A DNA stretch of 64,000 nucleotides from Bacteroidota bacterium. Its GTDB lineage: Bacteria > Bacteroidota > Bacteroidia > Chitinophagales > Chitinophagaceae. Positions within the stretch are counted from its first letter, which is position 1, and every line of letters begins with the position of its first letter. Positions 44,986 to 53,890 of this stretch are shown here, piece by piece. The position numbers and the translations under genes are program-made. Under the pieces are notes generated by a model that saw only the letters and a program-made list of their open reading frames with translations, ran no database searches and had not been told where the DNA came from. Location: the NCBI GenBank assembly GCA_947476145.1, contig CANJPH010000005.1, positions 1 through 64,000 on the forward strand, in the 5' to 3' direction.

Positions 44986-47892
44986 ATGAAACGATTTTTA
45001 AGCCAGATGGGATTAGTTTGTCTTGCCATAATCATGGCAATTTCGGCAAATGCCCAAACAGCAGGTGCCATTACAGGTACTGTTAAAAATTCAGCTACCT
45101 CGGAAACTTTAACCGCTGTTACAGTAACAGTTAAAGGTGGTAACGCAGGTACATTTACTGATGACAAAGGAAATTTTAAGTTAGTTACAACACAAAAAGC
45201 GCCTTTTACATTGGTGTTTTCTTCTGTTGGATATGCATCAAAAGAAGTTGCTGTTGATGGCTATTCTACAAAACTATCCGTTAGTTTAACACCAAGTTAT
45301 ACTTTGGGTTCTGATGTAGTTGTTTCTGCATCAAGAGTTGCGGAAAGAATTTTAGAATCACCAGTTTCTATTGAGAGAGTGAGTAGTGCTCAAATCAAGA
45401 CAGCTGCTGCAACTAACTATTACGATTTATTAGCCAACTTAAAAGGGGTGGATGTAGTTGCTGCTAGTTTAACTTTTAAAAGTATTTCAACAAGAGGATT
45501 TAATGGTAGCGGTAATAATCGTTTAAATCAATTAATAGACGGTATGGACAACCAAGCTCCAGGTTTAAACTTCTCTGTTGGTACCATTACTGGACTTACT
45601 GAATTAGACGTTGATAATATGGAATTATTGGCAGGTGCCTCTTCTGCATTATACGGCTCTGGTGGTATGAATGGTACTATTTTAATTAATAGTAAAAACC
45701 CTTTCAAATACCAAGGATTAAGTTTTCAAATTAAGCAAGGTGTAAACCATGTTGATAATTATCAGCGTCCAAAAGCTGCTTACAAAGATTACTCAGTAAG
45801 ATTTGCTAGTAAAATTGGGGACCGTTGGGCTTACAAAATTGCGACTCAATATACCGAAGCACAAGATTGGTTAGCTAACAATGATCGAAACTATTCTAGA
45901 ACGACTGGTACTGCGAATGGCCAAGTAATTCCAGGTAACAGATATTCTGATTTCAACTATGATGGAGTTAACATATATGGTGATGAAACAACCTCTTCTT
46001 TGAGTTCAGTATTTAGCTCAGTGAAAGCAGGTGTATTGGGTGCATTAACTGCTGCTTATGGCGGTAATGCTACTGCTGCGAATGCTGCTTATGGTCAATT
46101 GTACGGAGCTGCTGTTGCAGGTCCTTACTCTGTGAACTTAACTACTTATTCTGCTTTCTTAAAAGGAGCCAATGCTGCCTTAGCACCTTATGCACCTTAC
46201 TTATTTGGTGAGGCAAGAGGGTTATTTACAGGTGTGAATGTTAGCCGTACAGGTTATGCTGAATCGGATATCATTAACCCGGTTGCTAAAAACTTTAAAG
46301 TTACTGGATCTCTTCACTATAAAATAGATGATAAAACTGAAGCTTCTTTTAGTGCTTATACTGGTTCTGGTAATACTGTGTATACAGGTAGTGACCGTTA
46401 CTCTATTTATGGCTTAGGATTAAGCCAGTTTAAATTAGAAGTAAAATCTAAAAACTGGATGATTAGAGGGTATAAAACATTAGAAAATTCGGGTCAATCA
46501 TTTAATGCTACCATCACTGCACGTTATTTTAATGAACTTTGGAAGCCAAGTACTACTTGGTATCCTACCTATACTGCTGCCTTTGTTACTTACAGAGATG
46601 CTGGTATGAATTTATTAGATGCGGGTGCTGCTGCGAGAGCAGTTGCTGATGCAGGAAGACCAACAGGTAGAATTGCAGAAACCGATTTATTCAAGTCAGT
46701 AGCTGGTATTCCTATTTCTAAAGGCGGTGGTCGTTTCTTAGATAAATCAGAATTAAGTGTTGTTGAAGCAAATTATAACTTAACAGAGTTATTTGGTTTA
46801 GATAAATACAATGCAGATTTATTAGTAGGCGGTATCATTAAAAATTATTCTTTAAATTCTCAAGGAACTTTATTTGCGGATACAGCTGGAAAAATTGGCA
46901 TTAACGAAAGCGGTGCTTATGCTCAGTTGTCTAAGCGTTATTTTGGTGATATCTTAAAAGTATCATTGTCTGGTCGTTATGATAAGAACCAAAACTTTGC
47001 TGGTCGTTTTACACCAAGAGTATCTGCAGTTATTAAAGTTGCAGAGGACAATAATATCCGTATGTCATACCAACAAGCATACCGTTTCCCAACTACACAA
47101 AACCAATGGATTAACTTGTTAGTGGGTGGTGGTACACGTTTGATGGGTGGTTTACCTCAATTAAGAGATTACTATAAATTTAGTACTAACCCAGCATACT
47201 CTTTAACAAGTGTATTATCGGGTGCTCCAGTTGAACAAAAATTCGGAGAATTTAAGCCTGAGTCAATGAGTTCTTTTGAAGTAGGATATAAAACTTTAAT
47301 CAACAAGAAATTATTGATCGACTTTTACGCATACGCTGGTAAGTACACCAACTTTATTAGTGGTGTAACGGTATTACAATCTCGTAATGCTGCTAGCCCT
47401 AAATTAACTGACTTATTAGACGCTAGTACGCGTATTGCTTACAGTATTTCTACAAACGCTCCTGGTGATGTGCATACAAGTGGTTGGGGACTTTCTGCTG
47501 ACTACATGATGCCTCGTAACTTTACATTCTCTACAAGTATTTATACAGACGAAATTGGAAGTTTACCTCAAGGGTTTATTTCTTATTTCAACACTCCATT
47601 GTTCAGAGCTAATTTTGCGATCAACAATAGCGGATTCTTATTTAAGAACAGATTAGGTTTTGGTGCTAATTTACACTACCAAGATGACTTCACTTATGAG
47701 GGTACATTTGTTGTAGGTAAAATCAATTCTTACCAAACCATTGATGCTGTTTTAACGTATAAAGTGCCTTCTGTTAAATCATTGATTAAAGTAGGTGGTA
47801 CAAATATCTTGAATAAATATTATCAAACTGCATACGGTAGTCCATCTATTGGTGGATTGTATTATGTAAGTTTTGCTTACAATATTTTATAG
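44986..47892 (+). CDS. TonB-dependent receptor with carboxypeptidase-like domain
   Basis: A 968-residue outer-membrane receptor. Signal peptide 1-23 (ending ANAQ), carboxypeptidase-D-regulatory-like domain (about 28-107, ITGTVKNSATSETL and VFSSVGYASKEV), plug (about 118-230, SPVSIERVSSAQIK and SISTRGFNGSGNNRLNQLIDG), then a long barrel ending LYYVSFAYNIL. It is not followed by a SusD-like gene, so it is probably not a classic polysaccharide utilisation pair. Codon choice looks biased to a few triplets, suggesting high expression (impression only). Substrate unknown. Confidence 0.92.
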   Translation: MKRFLSQMGLVCLAIIMAISANAQTAGAITGTVKNSATSETLTAVTVTVKGGNAGTFTDDKGNFKLVTTQKAPFTLVFSSVGYASKEVAVDGYSTKLSVSLTPSYTLGSDVVVSASRVAERILESPVSIERVSSAQIKTAAATNYYDLLANLKGVDVVAASLTFKSISTRGFNGSGNNRLNQLIDGMDNQAPGLNFSVGTITGLTELDVDNMELLAGASSALYGSGGMNGTILINSKNPFKYQGLSFQIKQGVNHVDNYQRPKAAYKDYSVRFASKIGDRWAYKIATQYTEAQDWLANNDRNYSRTTGTANGQVIPGNRYSDFNYDGVNIYGDETTSSLSSVFSSVKAGVLGALTAAYGGNATAANAAYGQLYGAAVAGPYSVNLTTYSAFLKGANAALAPYAPYLFGEARGLFTGVNVSRTGYAESDIINPVAKNFKVTGSLHYKIDDKTEASFSAYTGSGNTVYTGSDRYSIYGLGLSQFKLEVKSKNWMIRGYKTLENSGQSFNATITARYFNELWKPSTTWYPTYTAAFVTYRDAGMNLLDAGAAARAVADAGRPTGRIAETDLFKSVAGIPISKGGGRFLDKSELSVVEANYNLTELFGLDKYNADLLVGGIIKNYSLNSQGTLFADTAGKIGINESGAYAQLSKRYFGDILKVSLSGRYDKNQNFAGRFTPRVSAVIKVAEDNNIRMSYQQAYRFPTTQNQWINLLVGGGTRLMGGLPQLRDYYKFSTNPAYSLTSVLSGAPVEQKFGEFKPESMSSFEVGYKTLINKKLLIDFYAYAGKYTNFISGVTVLQSRNAASPKLTDLLDASTRIAYSISTNAPGDVHTSGWGLSADYMMPRNFTFSTSIYTDEIGSLPQGFISYFNTPLFRANFAINNSGFLFKNRLGFGANLHYQDDFTYEGTFVVGKINSYQTIDAVLTYKVPSVKSLIKVGGTNILNKYYQTAYGSPSIGGLYYVSFAYNIL

Positions 47893-47916
47893 AAATTAAG
47901 GTGGGTTAGCCTTAAG

Positions 47917-47952
47917 AATCCCTCTCCAATTTATTGGGGAGGGATTTTTTTT
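47917..47952 (+). terminator. Terminator after the TonB receptor
   Basis: AATCCCTC-t-CCAA and TTGG-g-GAGGGATT arms around TTTA, then a T-run. Confidence 0.92.
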
Positions 47953-48016
47953 ATCCTAAAACACTTATTTTCTTGTATAAAACGCTAATTTTGCTACTCA
48001 AATTAAATCCAATTAA

Positions 48017-49003
48017 ATGCGATCAATAGCCTTTAGAGAAGCATTGCGAGAGGCAATGAACGAGGAAATGAGAAGAGACGAAAGAGTGTTTTTAATGGGG
48101 GAAGAAGTTGCTGAATACAATGGTGCTTATAAAGTAAGCCAGGGTATGCTAGCAGAGTTTGGCCCAAAACGTATTATTGATACGCCCATTTCCGAATTAG
48201 GGTTTACAGCAGTAGCCGTTGGGGCTGCTCAAAATGGGTTAAGACCTATTGTGGAATTTATGACTTGGAATTTTGCGGTATTGCCTTTGGATCAAATTTT
48301 GAATACGGCTAGCAAAATGTTAGCAATGAGTGGTGGTCAAATTGGTTGTCCAATTGTAATGAGAGGTCCTAATGGTAGTGCAGGTCAACTAGGTGCCCAA
48401 CACTCCACTGCATTTGAAAGTTATTTAGCCAATATACCTGGAATTAAAGTGGTTTCTCCTTCAAATGGTTACGATGCTAAAGGTTTATTAAAGCAAGCGA
48501 TACGTTATGAGGAAGATCCCATTATGTTCTTAGAGAGTGAGGTGATGTATGGAGATAAAAGTGATGTTCCTGAGGAAGAATATTATATTCCATTAGGGTT
48601 GGCAGATGTCAAAAAAGCGGGTACCGATGTAACCATCGTTTCTTATAATAAAATGATGAAAGTGGCTTTAGGGGCTGCTGCTGAATTAGAAAGAGAAGGG
48701 ATTAGCGCGGAAGTGATTGACTTAAGAACTATTCGTCCATTGGACTGGATGACTGTGTTAACGAGTGTGAAGAAAACAAATAGATTAGTCATTATCGAAG
48801 AGCAATGGCCATTTGCTTCTGTATCTTCTGAATTGTCTTATCGCATCCAAAAAGAAGGATTCGATTATTTGGATGCACCTATCCGCAGAATTACGAGTGC
48901 AGATGCTCCCATGCACTATGCGCCTAATTTAACGGCTTTAGCAATTCCAGACATTGCTAGATCGGTTAGTTTAGTGAAAGAAGTATTACGCGCTTATAAA
49001 TAG
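48017..49003 (+). CDS. pdhB: Pyruvate dehydrogenase E1 component, beta subunit
   Basis: The beta subunit of the E1 component of pyruvate (or branched-chain 2-oxoacid) dehydrogenase, which decarboxylates pyruvate with ThDP. The 328-residue protein has the typical pattern: MGEEVAEYNGAYKVSQGM, DTPISELGFTAVAVGAA, MRGPNGSAGQLGAQHSTAFES, DLRTIRPLD and EEQWPFASVSSEL. The alpha subunit, E2 and E3 genes are not adjacent, so the complex is encoded in dispersed loci here. A -7 box, TAATTTTG, lies at 47986-47993. Confidence 0.95.
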   Translation: MRSIAFREALREAMNEEMRRDERVFLMGEEVAEYNGAYKVSQGMLAEFGPKRIIDTPISELGFTAVAVGAAQNGLRPIVEFMTWNFAVLPLDQILNTASKMLAMSGGQIGCPIVMRGPNGSAGQLGAQHSTAFESYLANIPGIKVVSPSNGYDAKGLLKQAIRYEEDPIMFLESEVMYGDKSDVPEEEYYIPLGLADVKKAGTDVTIVSYNKMMKVALGAAAELEREGISAEVIDLRTIRPLDWMTVLTSVKKTNRLVIIEEQWPFASVSSELSYRIQKEGFDYLDAPIRRITSADAPMHYAPNLTALAIPDIARSVSLVKEVLRAYK

Positions 49004-49075
49004 GATTGAAGGGCTACTATTATCAGTTATTTAGGCCTTTTATACAGTTATTGAGTAATTAACAATCTTTTTTAT

Positions 49076-49104
49076 AAATATCCCTCACAAAGGGATATTT
49101 TTGT
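49076..49104 (+). terminator. Terminator after pdhB
   Basis: AAATATCCCT and AGGGATATTT arms around CACAA, followed by TTG. The T-tail is short. Confidence 0.7.
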
Positions 49105-49125
49105 TACTGTTAAAACAAAAAGAAT

Positions 49126-50637
49126 ATGGGTTTTGCATTATTGATTATTTATTGGTTAGGATGGCATTTTGGAATATATGCCTTGTTAAAGAAAGCGGGT
49201 GTTGAAAATACAAAAGCCCTTATTCCAATTTATAATACTTGGGAGGTTGTTAAATTATGTAAGATCAATTCATTTTGGTTTTGGATACAATTGGTGCCTA
49301 TTGTAGGTCAGTTTGTAACGCTATGGATTTCGATCATATTTGTAATGCACTTCAAAAAAGTAAATTTCATACAGCATACCTTAACGGTGTTTGTACCCTT
49401 TATTTACTTGCCTTATCTAGGTTATTCAGCTACTACAAAATGGCATGGCGGAGATGCATTGGTGCATTATCATAAACCTGCAACCAGAGAGTGGGCGGAT
49501 GCTGCAGTATTTGCAGTAGTTGCAGCAACATTAATTAGAACATTTTTATTTGAAGCATATGTGATTCCTACCGAGAGTATGGAAAAAACATTATTAGTGA
49601 ACGACTTTTTATTTGTTGACAAATTAACCTACGGTGCGCGTATTCCACAAACACCCTTGTCATTTCCATTTGTGCACAATACATTGCCAGGTTCTGTAAC
49701 TACACGTTCTTACTTGCAGTGGATTCAGTTGGATTATAATCGTTTTCCTAAGTTCAGAGATATTAAAAGAAATGATGTGGTTGTTTTTAATTTTCCAGCA
49801 GGAGATACCATTATCAATTTGCCAGAATTTGGAAGCAAAATGCCTTACTATGATGTGTTAAGAAGTCCTGAATTTAATGGAGACAGAGTCAAGTTGCAAT
49901 CTGAATTTCCGATACTCGTGCATCCCATAGACAAGACCGATAATTATATTAAACGTTGCGTTGGAATACCAGGAGATCTCATCCAAGTAAAAAATGGGCA
50001 GTTATGGGTAAATGGGAATCCTGCATTTGTTGCACCCAATGCGCAAACCGAATACATTGTGGTTACGGATGGTAAATCTATTCCCGAAGATTATATTCAA
50101 GACAGCTTGGGAATTAGTGGAGTAGAAGCAAGTGCCGATTTTCAAGCGATGCCAGATAGCCCGAACACTTTTGTAATTAATATGACTGCTTCGGCAGCGA
50201 GTAATCTCAAAAAATTGCCATTTATCAAATCGGTCAATTTCTATGTTGAAAATAGAGTAGGGATTACTTTTCCAAATGATATTTTACATTTCCCATGGAC
50301 TGCCGATAATTTCGGTGCCATTAGAATACCTAAAAAAGGGGATGTGATTAATTTAAATGACAGTACCATAGAATTATACAGACGTTTAATTTGCACCTAT
50401 GAGAAAAATAGTTTGGAAAAGGTAAAAGGACAATATGTGGTCAACGGAACTGTAAGTGCTAGTTATACCGTAAAACAAAATTATTATTGGATGATGGGGG
50501 ATAATCGTCACCGAAGTCAGGATAGCCGTTTTTGGGGATTTGTTCCTGAAACACATATCGTTGGAAGAGCTGCCCTTATCTGGTTTAGTTATAGCAATTC
50601 CATTAGATGGAATAGAATATTTAGTTTAATTAAATAA
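49126..50637 (+). CDS. lepB: Signal peptidase I, long Bacteroidota form
   Basis: LepB removes signal peptides from exported proteins. The 503-residue form has an extra N-terminal region with three or so membrane helices (about 1-100), then the catalytic domain with Ser151 in PTESMEKT and the general base Lys276 in NYIKRCVGIPGD, and the late motif MMGDNRHRSQDSR. An insertion of about 100 residues separates the Ser and Lys motifs, as seen in other Bacteroidota. The gene is followed 5 bp later by cdd, suggesting co-transcription. Confidence 0.95.
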   Translation: MGFALLIIYWLGWHFGIYALLKKAGVENTKALIPIYNTWEVVKLCKINSFWFWIQLVPIVGQFVTLWISIIFVMHFKKVNFIQHTLTVFVPFIYLPYLGYSATTKWHGGDALVHYHKPATREWADAAVFAVVAATLIRTFLFEAYVIPTESMEKTLLVNDFLFVDKLTYGARIPQTPLSFPFVHNTLPGSVTTRSYLQWIQLDYNRFPKFRDIKRNDVVVFNFPAGDTIINLPEFGSKMPYYDVLRSPEFNGDRVKLQSEFPILVHPIDKTDNYIKRCVGIPGDLIQVKNGQLWVNGNPAFVAPNAQTEYIVVTDGKSIPEDYIQDSLGISGVEASADFQAMPDSPNTFVINMTASAASNLKKLPFIKSVNFYVENRVGITFPNDILHFPWTADNFGAIRIPKKGDVINLNDSTIELYRRLICTYEKNSLEKVKGQYVVNGTVSASYTVKQNYYWMMGDNRHRSQDSRFWGFVPETHIVGRAALIWFSYSNSIRWNRIFSLIK

Positions 50638-50642
50638 GAGAA

Positions 50643-51125
50643 ATGCATCAAAAATTCGAATTCGAATACGATCAATTAGCTGATGATTCTGCTTTGGGAA
50701 CAGAAGACCTGGAATTACTTAAAGCGGCTAGAAAAGCCACTCAAAATGCGTATGCGCCTTATTCTAATTTCTTGGTGGGAGCAGCGGCAAGGTTATCTAA
50801 TGATCAAATTATAATAGGAGCGAATCAAGAAAGTGCCAGCTTCCCAGTAGGTGTTTGTGCCGAAAGGGCTTTATTAAATAGTGTAGGTAGTCAATTTCCA
50901 AGCTTAACCATTAACACCATGGCAATTAGTTATCAGCCAGTCGGTAAGGATTCGAAAGAGCCCATTTCACCATGTGGAATGTGTAGACAATCTTTATTGG
51001 ATTTTGAGAACAGATACGGCGCGCCTATCAAAATTATTTTAGCGGGTATGCAGGGGCAAGTAATGGTCATTTCATCGGCAAGCAATTTATTGCCTTTTGG
51101 CTTTGACGGTAAAATCTTAAAATAA
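50643..51125 (+). CDS. cdd: Cytidine deaminase
   Basis: Cdd converts cytidine and deoxycytidine to uridine forms for salvage. The 160-residue protein has AYAPYSNFLVGAAA (37-50), the catalytic CAE motif (Cys72-Glu74) and the second zinc motif PCGMC with Cys111 and Cys114, as in homotetrameric deaminases. Length is a little above the usual 130 because of an N-terminal extension of about 20 residues. It is downstream of lepB in the same run and converges on ogt. Confidence 0.95.
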   Translation: MHQKFEFEYDQLADDSALGTEDLELLKAARKATQNAYAPYSNFLVGAAARLSNDQIIIGANQESASFPVGVCAERALLNSVGSQFPSLTINTMAISYQPVGKDSKEPISPCGMCRQSLLDFENRYGAPIKIILAGMQGQVMVISSASNLLPFGFDGKILK

Positions 51126-51149
51126 ATCTTAAAGTAGTTTCAAGTGTTG

Positions 51150-51653
51150 TTAGAATAAGGTTTGAACACCTAATGCCAACCTAAATTCGTGCTGTAATAA
51201 CCATCTTTTTCTTGCCTTACCCCAAGCATAGCCTACAAGGGATTGATCTGTTCCAATAATTCTGTGACAAGGTACGATGATGGCAATTTTATTTTTTCCA
51301 TTCGCTGCAGCAGCTGCTCTAATACATTTTGGATCTCCTAATTTTTTTGCAAGGTCGGCGTAACTGATTGTTTTGCCATAAGGGATTTCATATAATTCTT
51401 TCCAAACTCTTTGTTGAAAATCAGTTCCTTCTTGGTTAATGGGTACCGAAAAATCTCGTCTTTTACCTGCAAAATATTCGATGAGTTCGTCTACGCAAAG
51501 ATGAATCACTTCAGGCACATCTTCCTCAAAATCTACCAACTCATTCATCGTCTCTGGTTCAATAAAAATAAGCTCAGTGATACAATGATCGTCCGCTGTG
51601 ATTTTTATTTTGCCAATGGGGCTATGATAAATATGTTGTACGAGAGTTTCCAT
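51150..51653 (-). CDS. ogt: Methylated-DNA--protein-cysteine methyltransferase
   Basis: Ogt repairs O6-alkylguanine by transferring the alkyl group to its own cysteine. The 167-residue protein has the active-site motif IVPCHRII with Cys129, the Asn hinge region AAAAANGKN and the C-terminal helix KRWLLQHE. The Arg-finger helix is in FQQRVWKELYEIPYGKTISYADLA. It is the short single-domain type with no Ada regulatory part. Its ATG overlaps the stop of the upstream minus-strand gene by one base (TAATG), implying translational coupling. Confidence 0.95.
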   Translation of the reverse strand: METLVQHIYHSPIGKIKITADDHCITELIFIEPETMNELVDFEEDVPEVIHLCVDELIEYFAGKRRDFSVPINQEGTDFQQRVWKELYEIPYGKTISYADLAKKLGDPKCIRAAAAANGKNKIAIIVPCHRIIGTDQSLVGYAWGKARKRWLLQHEFRLALGVQTLF

Positions 51654-52525
51654 TAATCTTCTAATAAATTAGCAATATCAGTTAAATCCTTTTGTTTGTA
51701 TTGTAAAATTGGGCTGCTAAAGCATTTAGCGAATTCTAAAATATGCTTTTTGATAATACGCACATTTGAAAGTTGCTTGTAGTAATGATTTTTTGGTTCA
51801 ATATTAGACCTTGTAAAATACTGATCAAGGTCTTTTTGAGAAAAGGGATGACCTGTAGTGCCTTCCACATAAAATTGAATGTATTCCTGAGGATGCGGGT
51901 AGTTTTCAGCGGGGTCCCAATCGGGGGTATAAAAAGCGACGATACACTGCTTAGGAATATTGATAAAGGATGCCTGTATTTCCAATTGATCACAAAGCTC
52001 TGCGTATAAAATAGTATTTGCAAAAGCATTGCCAGTTTTAGATTGAAGCGGGGCTGCAATTAAAAATTGATCTGGTTTTTCGTAGTTCACTTCCACCCCT
52101 TTTATTTGGTAATAGTTAAATAAAATATTACGAAGCACATTTGCTTGCTCCAAGGGTGTTAAATAGTTGTTTAATTCCAACCAAATATTGCGTCTTATTT
52201 TTTCCATTTGGTGCCTTAGCGTGTCCAAAGAAAGTTCTGGGAATTGAAATTTTGTGACTAATAAAGCACCTTCAAATAAGGAAGGCTCTGGATTTGATTT
52301 CCATTGAGTGAATGCCTCTTTTAAATCCTTTAACCTTAATTTATAAATCATTAATTCAATACGCTCTAAAGTGGCTTCGTCCAACGTGTTTTCCCATAAA
52401 TTTTCAAGATCGGGGATAATAGGGGTGCCATATACTAATAATCTATCTTGAATGGTATTAAAGACTTCCTCATCGGGGTCGTCAATTAAGGTGAAGAGTG
52501 CTTTTATTTCTTTTTCGTTTACCAT
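51653..52525 (-). CDS. Transglutaminase-like/SirB1-type protein
   Basis: The 290-residue protein resembles SirB1/DUF-transglutaminase proteins: an N-terminal helical region (KEIKALFTLIDDPDEEV, LDTLRHQMEKIRRNIW) followed by a transglutaminase-like fold with NVLRNILFNYYQIKGVEVNY and NAFANTILYAELCDQLEIQA. The usual catalytic Cys appears to be absent: the expected position reads GNAFANTILY instead of a cysteine motif. I chose ATG 52525; the upstream in-frame TTG adds ten residues. Coupled to ogt by a one-base overlap. Function unknown. Confidence 0.7.
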   Translation of the reverse strand: MVNEKEIKALFTLIDDPDEEVFNTIQDRLLVYGTPIIPDLENLWENTLDEATLERIELMIYKLRLKDLKEAFTQWKSNPEPSLFEGALLVTKFQFPELSLDTLRHQMEKIRRNIWLELNNYLTPLEQANVLRNILFNYYQIKGVEVNYEKPDQFLIAAPLQSKTGNAFANTILYAELCDQLEIQASFINIPKQCIVAFYTPDWDPAENYPHPQEYIQFYVEGTTGHPFSQKDLDQYFTRSNIEPKNHYYKQLSNVRIIKKHILEFAKCFSSPILQYKQKDLTDIANLLED

Positions 52526-52724
52526 GTGAGATTTTATATGCTTTATAATACCCAAAACAACACATTTTTTCTGACATCCTTCCTCTTTAGTTATCCCATA
52601 CTGTGGATATGATTTATAGGGTAAGGTATAATAATATTAAACATTCTACGTTGGGTGTAATTTATTTGCAATTTAATCGACTAAATACGCTTAAAAGGTT
52701 ATCTTTATCTATCATTTTATATAC

Positions 52725-53822
52725 ATGCAAACACAAACAGTTGCCACCCCCAAATTCCCAATAAAGACAAATTCTTTACATGCCGAATTAAAAAAAAGAG
52801 TAAAAGAATATCTTGATCAACATGATATTACATCGACAGGTAATTATAAATTATTTTCTAAGGCTATCCTTTTAATGTCCCTTTTTGTAATCTGTTATGT
52901 TCACTTGGTTTTCTTCACTCCTCCTATCATATGGGCTGTTCTTGAATCTTTATTTTTTGGAGGTCTGATTGCAGCCATTGGTTTTAATGTAATGCACGAT
53001 GGCAGTCATGGCAGCTTTAGCAAATATGCTTGGTTAAATAAATTAGCTTCCTCGTCAATAAGTGTATTAGGAGCAAGTAGATTCATGTGGGGCATGAAGC
53101 ATGTTACTATTCACCATACCTATACCAATATTGATGGCGTAGATGATGACATTGAAGTGGGTGTTTTTATGCGCATGGCGCCTACACAGAAATATTTAGG
53201 CATGCATCGTTTTCAACATATTTATTTTTGGTTCCTTTACATGTTATTATACATATTTTGGATTTTCTTTGCAGACTACAAAAAGTACTTTTCAAAAAAA
53301 ATAGGATCTATTACATTGAGTGATATGACGCTTGGAGAGCATATTGAGTTTTGGGCTGTAAAAATATACCATGTTGCCGCTTTTGTAATCATTCCCATTT
53401 ATATGGTAGGATGGCTAAGCTGGTTGGTTGGTTTTTTAGTGTCGACTTTATTTGCTGGATTTATATTAAGTATTGTATTCCAATTGGCCCATACCGTAGA
53501 AGATACAAGTTTCCCATTAGCCATTCAGCCTGAGAACAAAATGCCTGACGAATTTGCAGCGCATCAAATATTAACCACCGCTAATTTTGCTACTAAAAGC
53601 AAATTGGTAAGCTGGTTGGTAGGTGGATTGAATTTTCAGATTGAACACCACTTGTTCCCTAAAGTGTCACACGTGCACTATCCTGCAATTTCAAAGATTG
53701 TAAAAGAAGCCTGCGCCGATTTTAAATTAAAATATATTGAATACCCTACTGTATTAAGTGCTATTAAGGCGCACTTTAATTATGTGAAACTAATGAGTAA
53801 GCCCTCTTTAGCCTTAAATTAA
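52725..53822 (+). CDS. Membrane fatty-acid desaturase
   Basis: The 365-residue protein has the three histidine boxes of di-iron desaturases: HDGSH (91-95), HVTIHH (126-131) and QIEHH near residue 306, between membrane helices (about 48-68, 73-90, 164-180, 210-228 and 230-250). QIEHH with glutamine in the first position is typical of front-end desaturases; no fused cytochrome b5 is present. It adjusts membrane fluidity by introducing a double bond in acyl chains; position is unknown. No clear promoter was found upstream. A bidirectional terminator follows. Confidence 0.92.
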   Translation: MQTQTVATPKFPIKTNSLHAELKKRVKEYLDQHDITSTGNYKLFSKAILLMSLFVICYVHLVFFTPPIIWAVLESLFFGGLIAAIGFNVMHDGSHGSFSKYAWLNKLASSSISVLGASRFMWGMKHVTIHHTYTNIDGVDDDIEVGVFMRMAPTQKYLGMHRFQHIYFWFLYMLLYIFWIFFADYKKYFSKKIGSITLSDMTLGEHIEFWAVKIYHVAAFVIIPIYMVGWLSWLVGFLVSTLFAGFILSIVFQLAHTVEDTSFPLAIQPENKMPDEFAAHQILTTANFATKSKLVSWLVGGLNFQIEHHLFPKVSHVHYPAISKIVKEACADFKLKYIEYPTVLSAIKAHFNYVKLMSKPSLALN

Positions 53823-53840
53823 ATTTTCGTATCATTCCAA

Positions 53841-53878
53841 AAAAAAGGGATGCAATCGATAAGATGCATCCCTTTTTT
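53841..53878. terminator. Bidirectional terminator
   Basis: AAAAAAGGGATGCA and TGCATCCCTTTTTT form a 14-bp stem between convergent genes. Confidence 0.93.
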
Positions 53879-53890
53879 TATTAAGATAGC

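Noticed and set aside
44986-47892. SusC/SusD polysaccharide utilisation locus
   Set aside because: The receptor is followed by a terminator and pdhB; no SusD-like or glycoside hydrolase gene is present.
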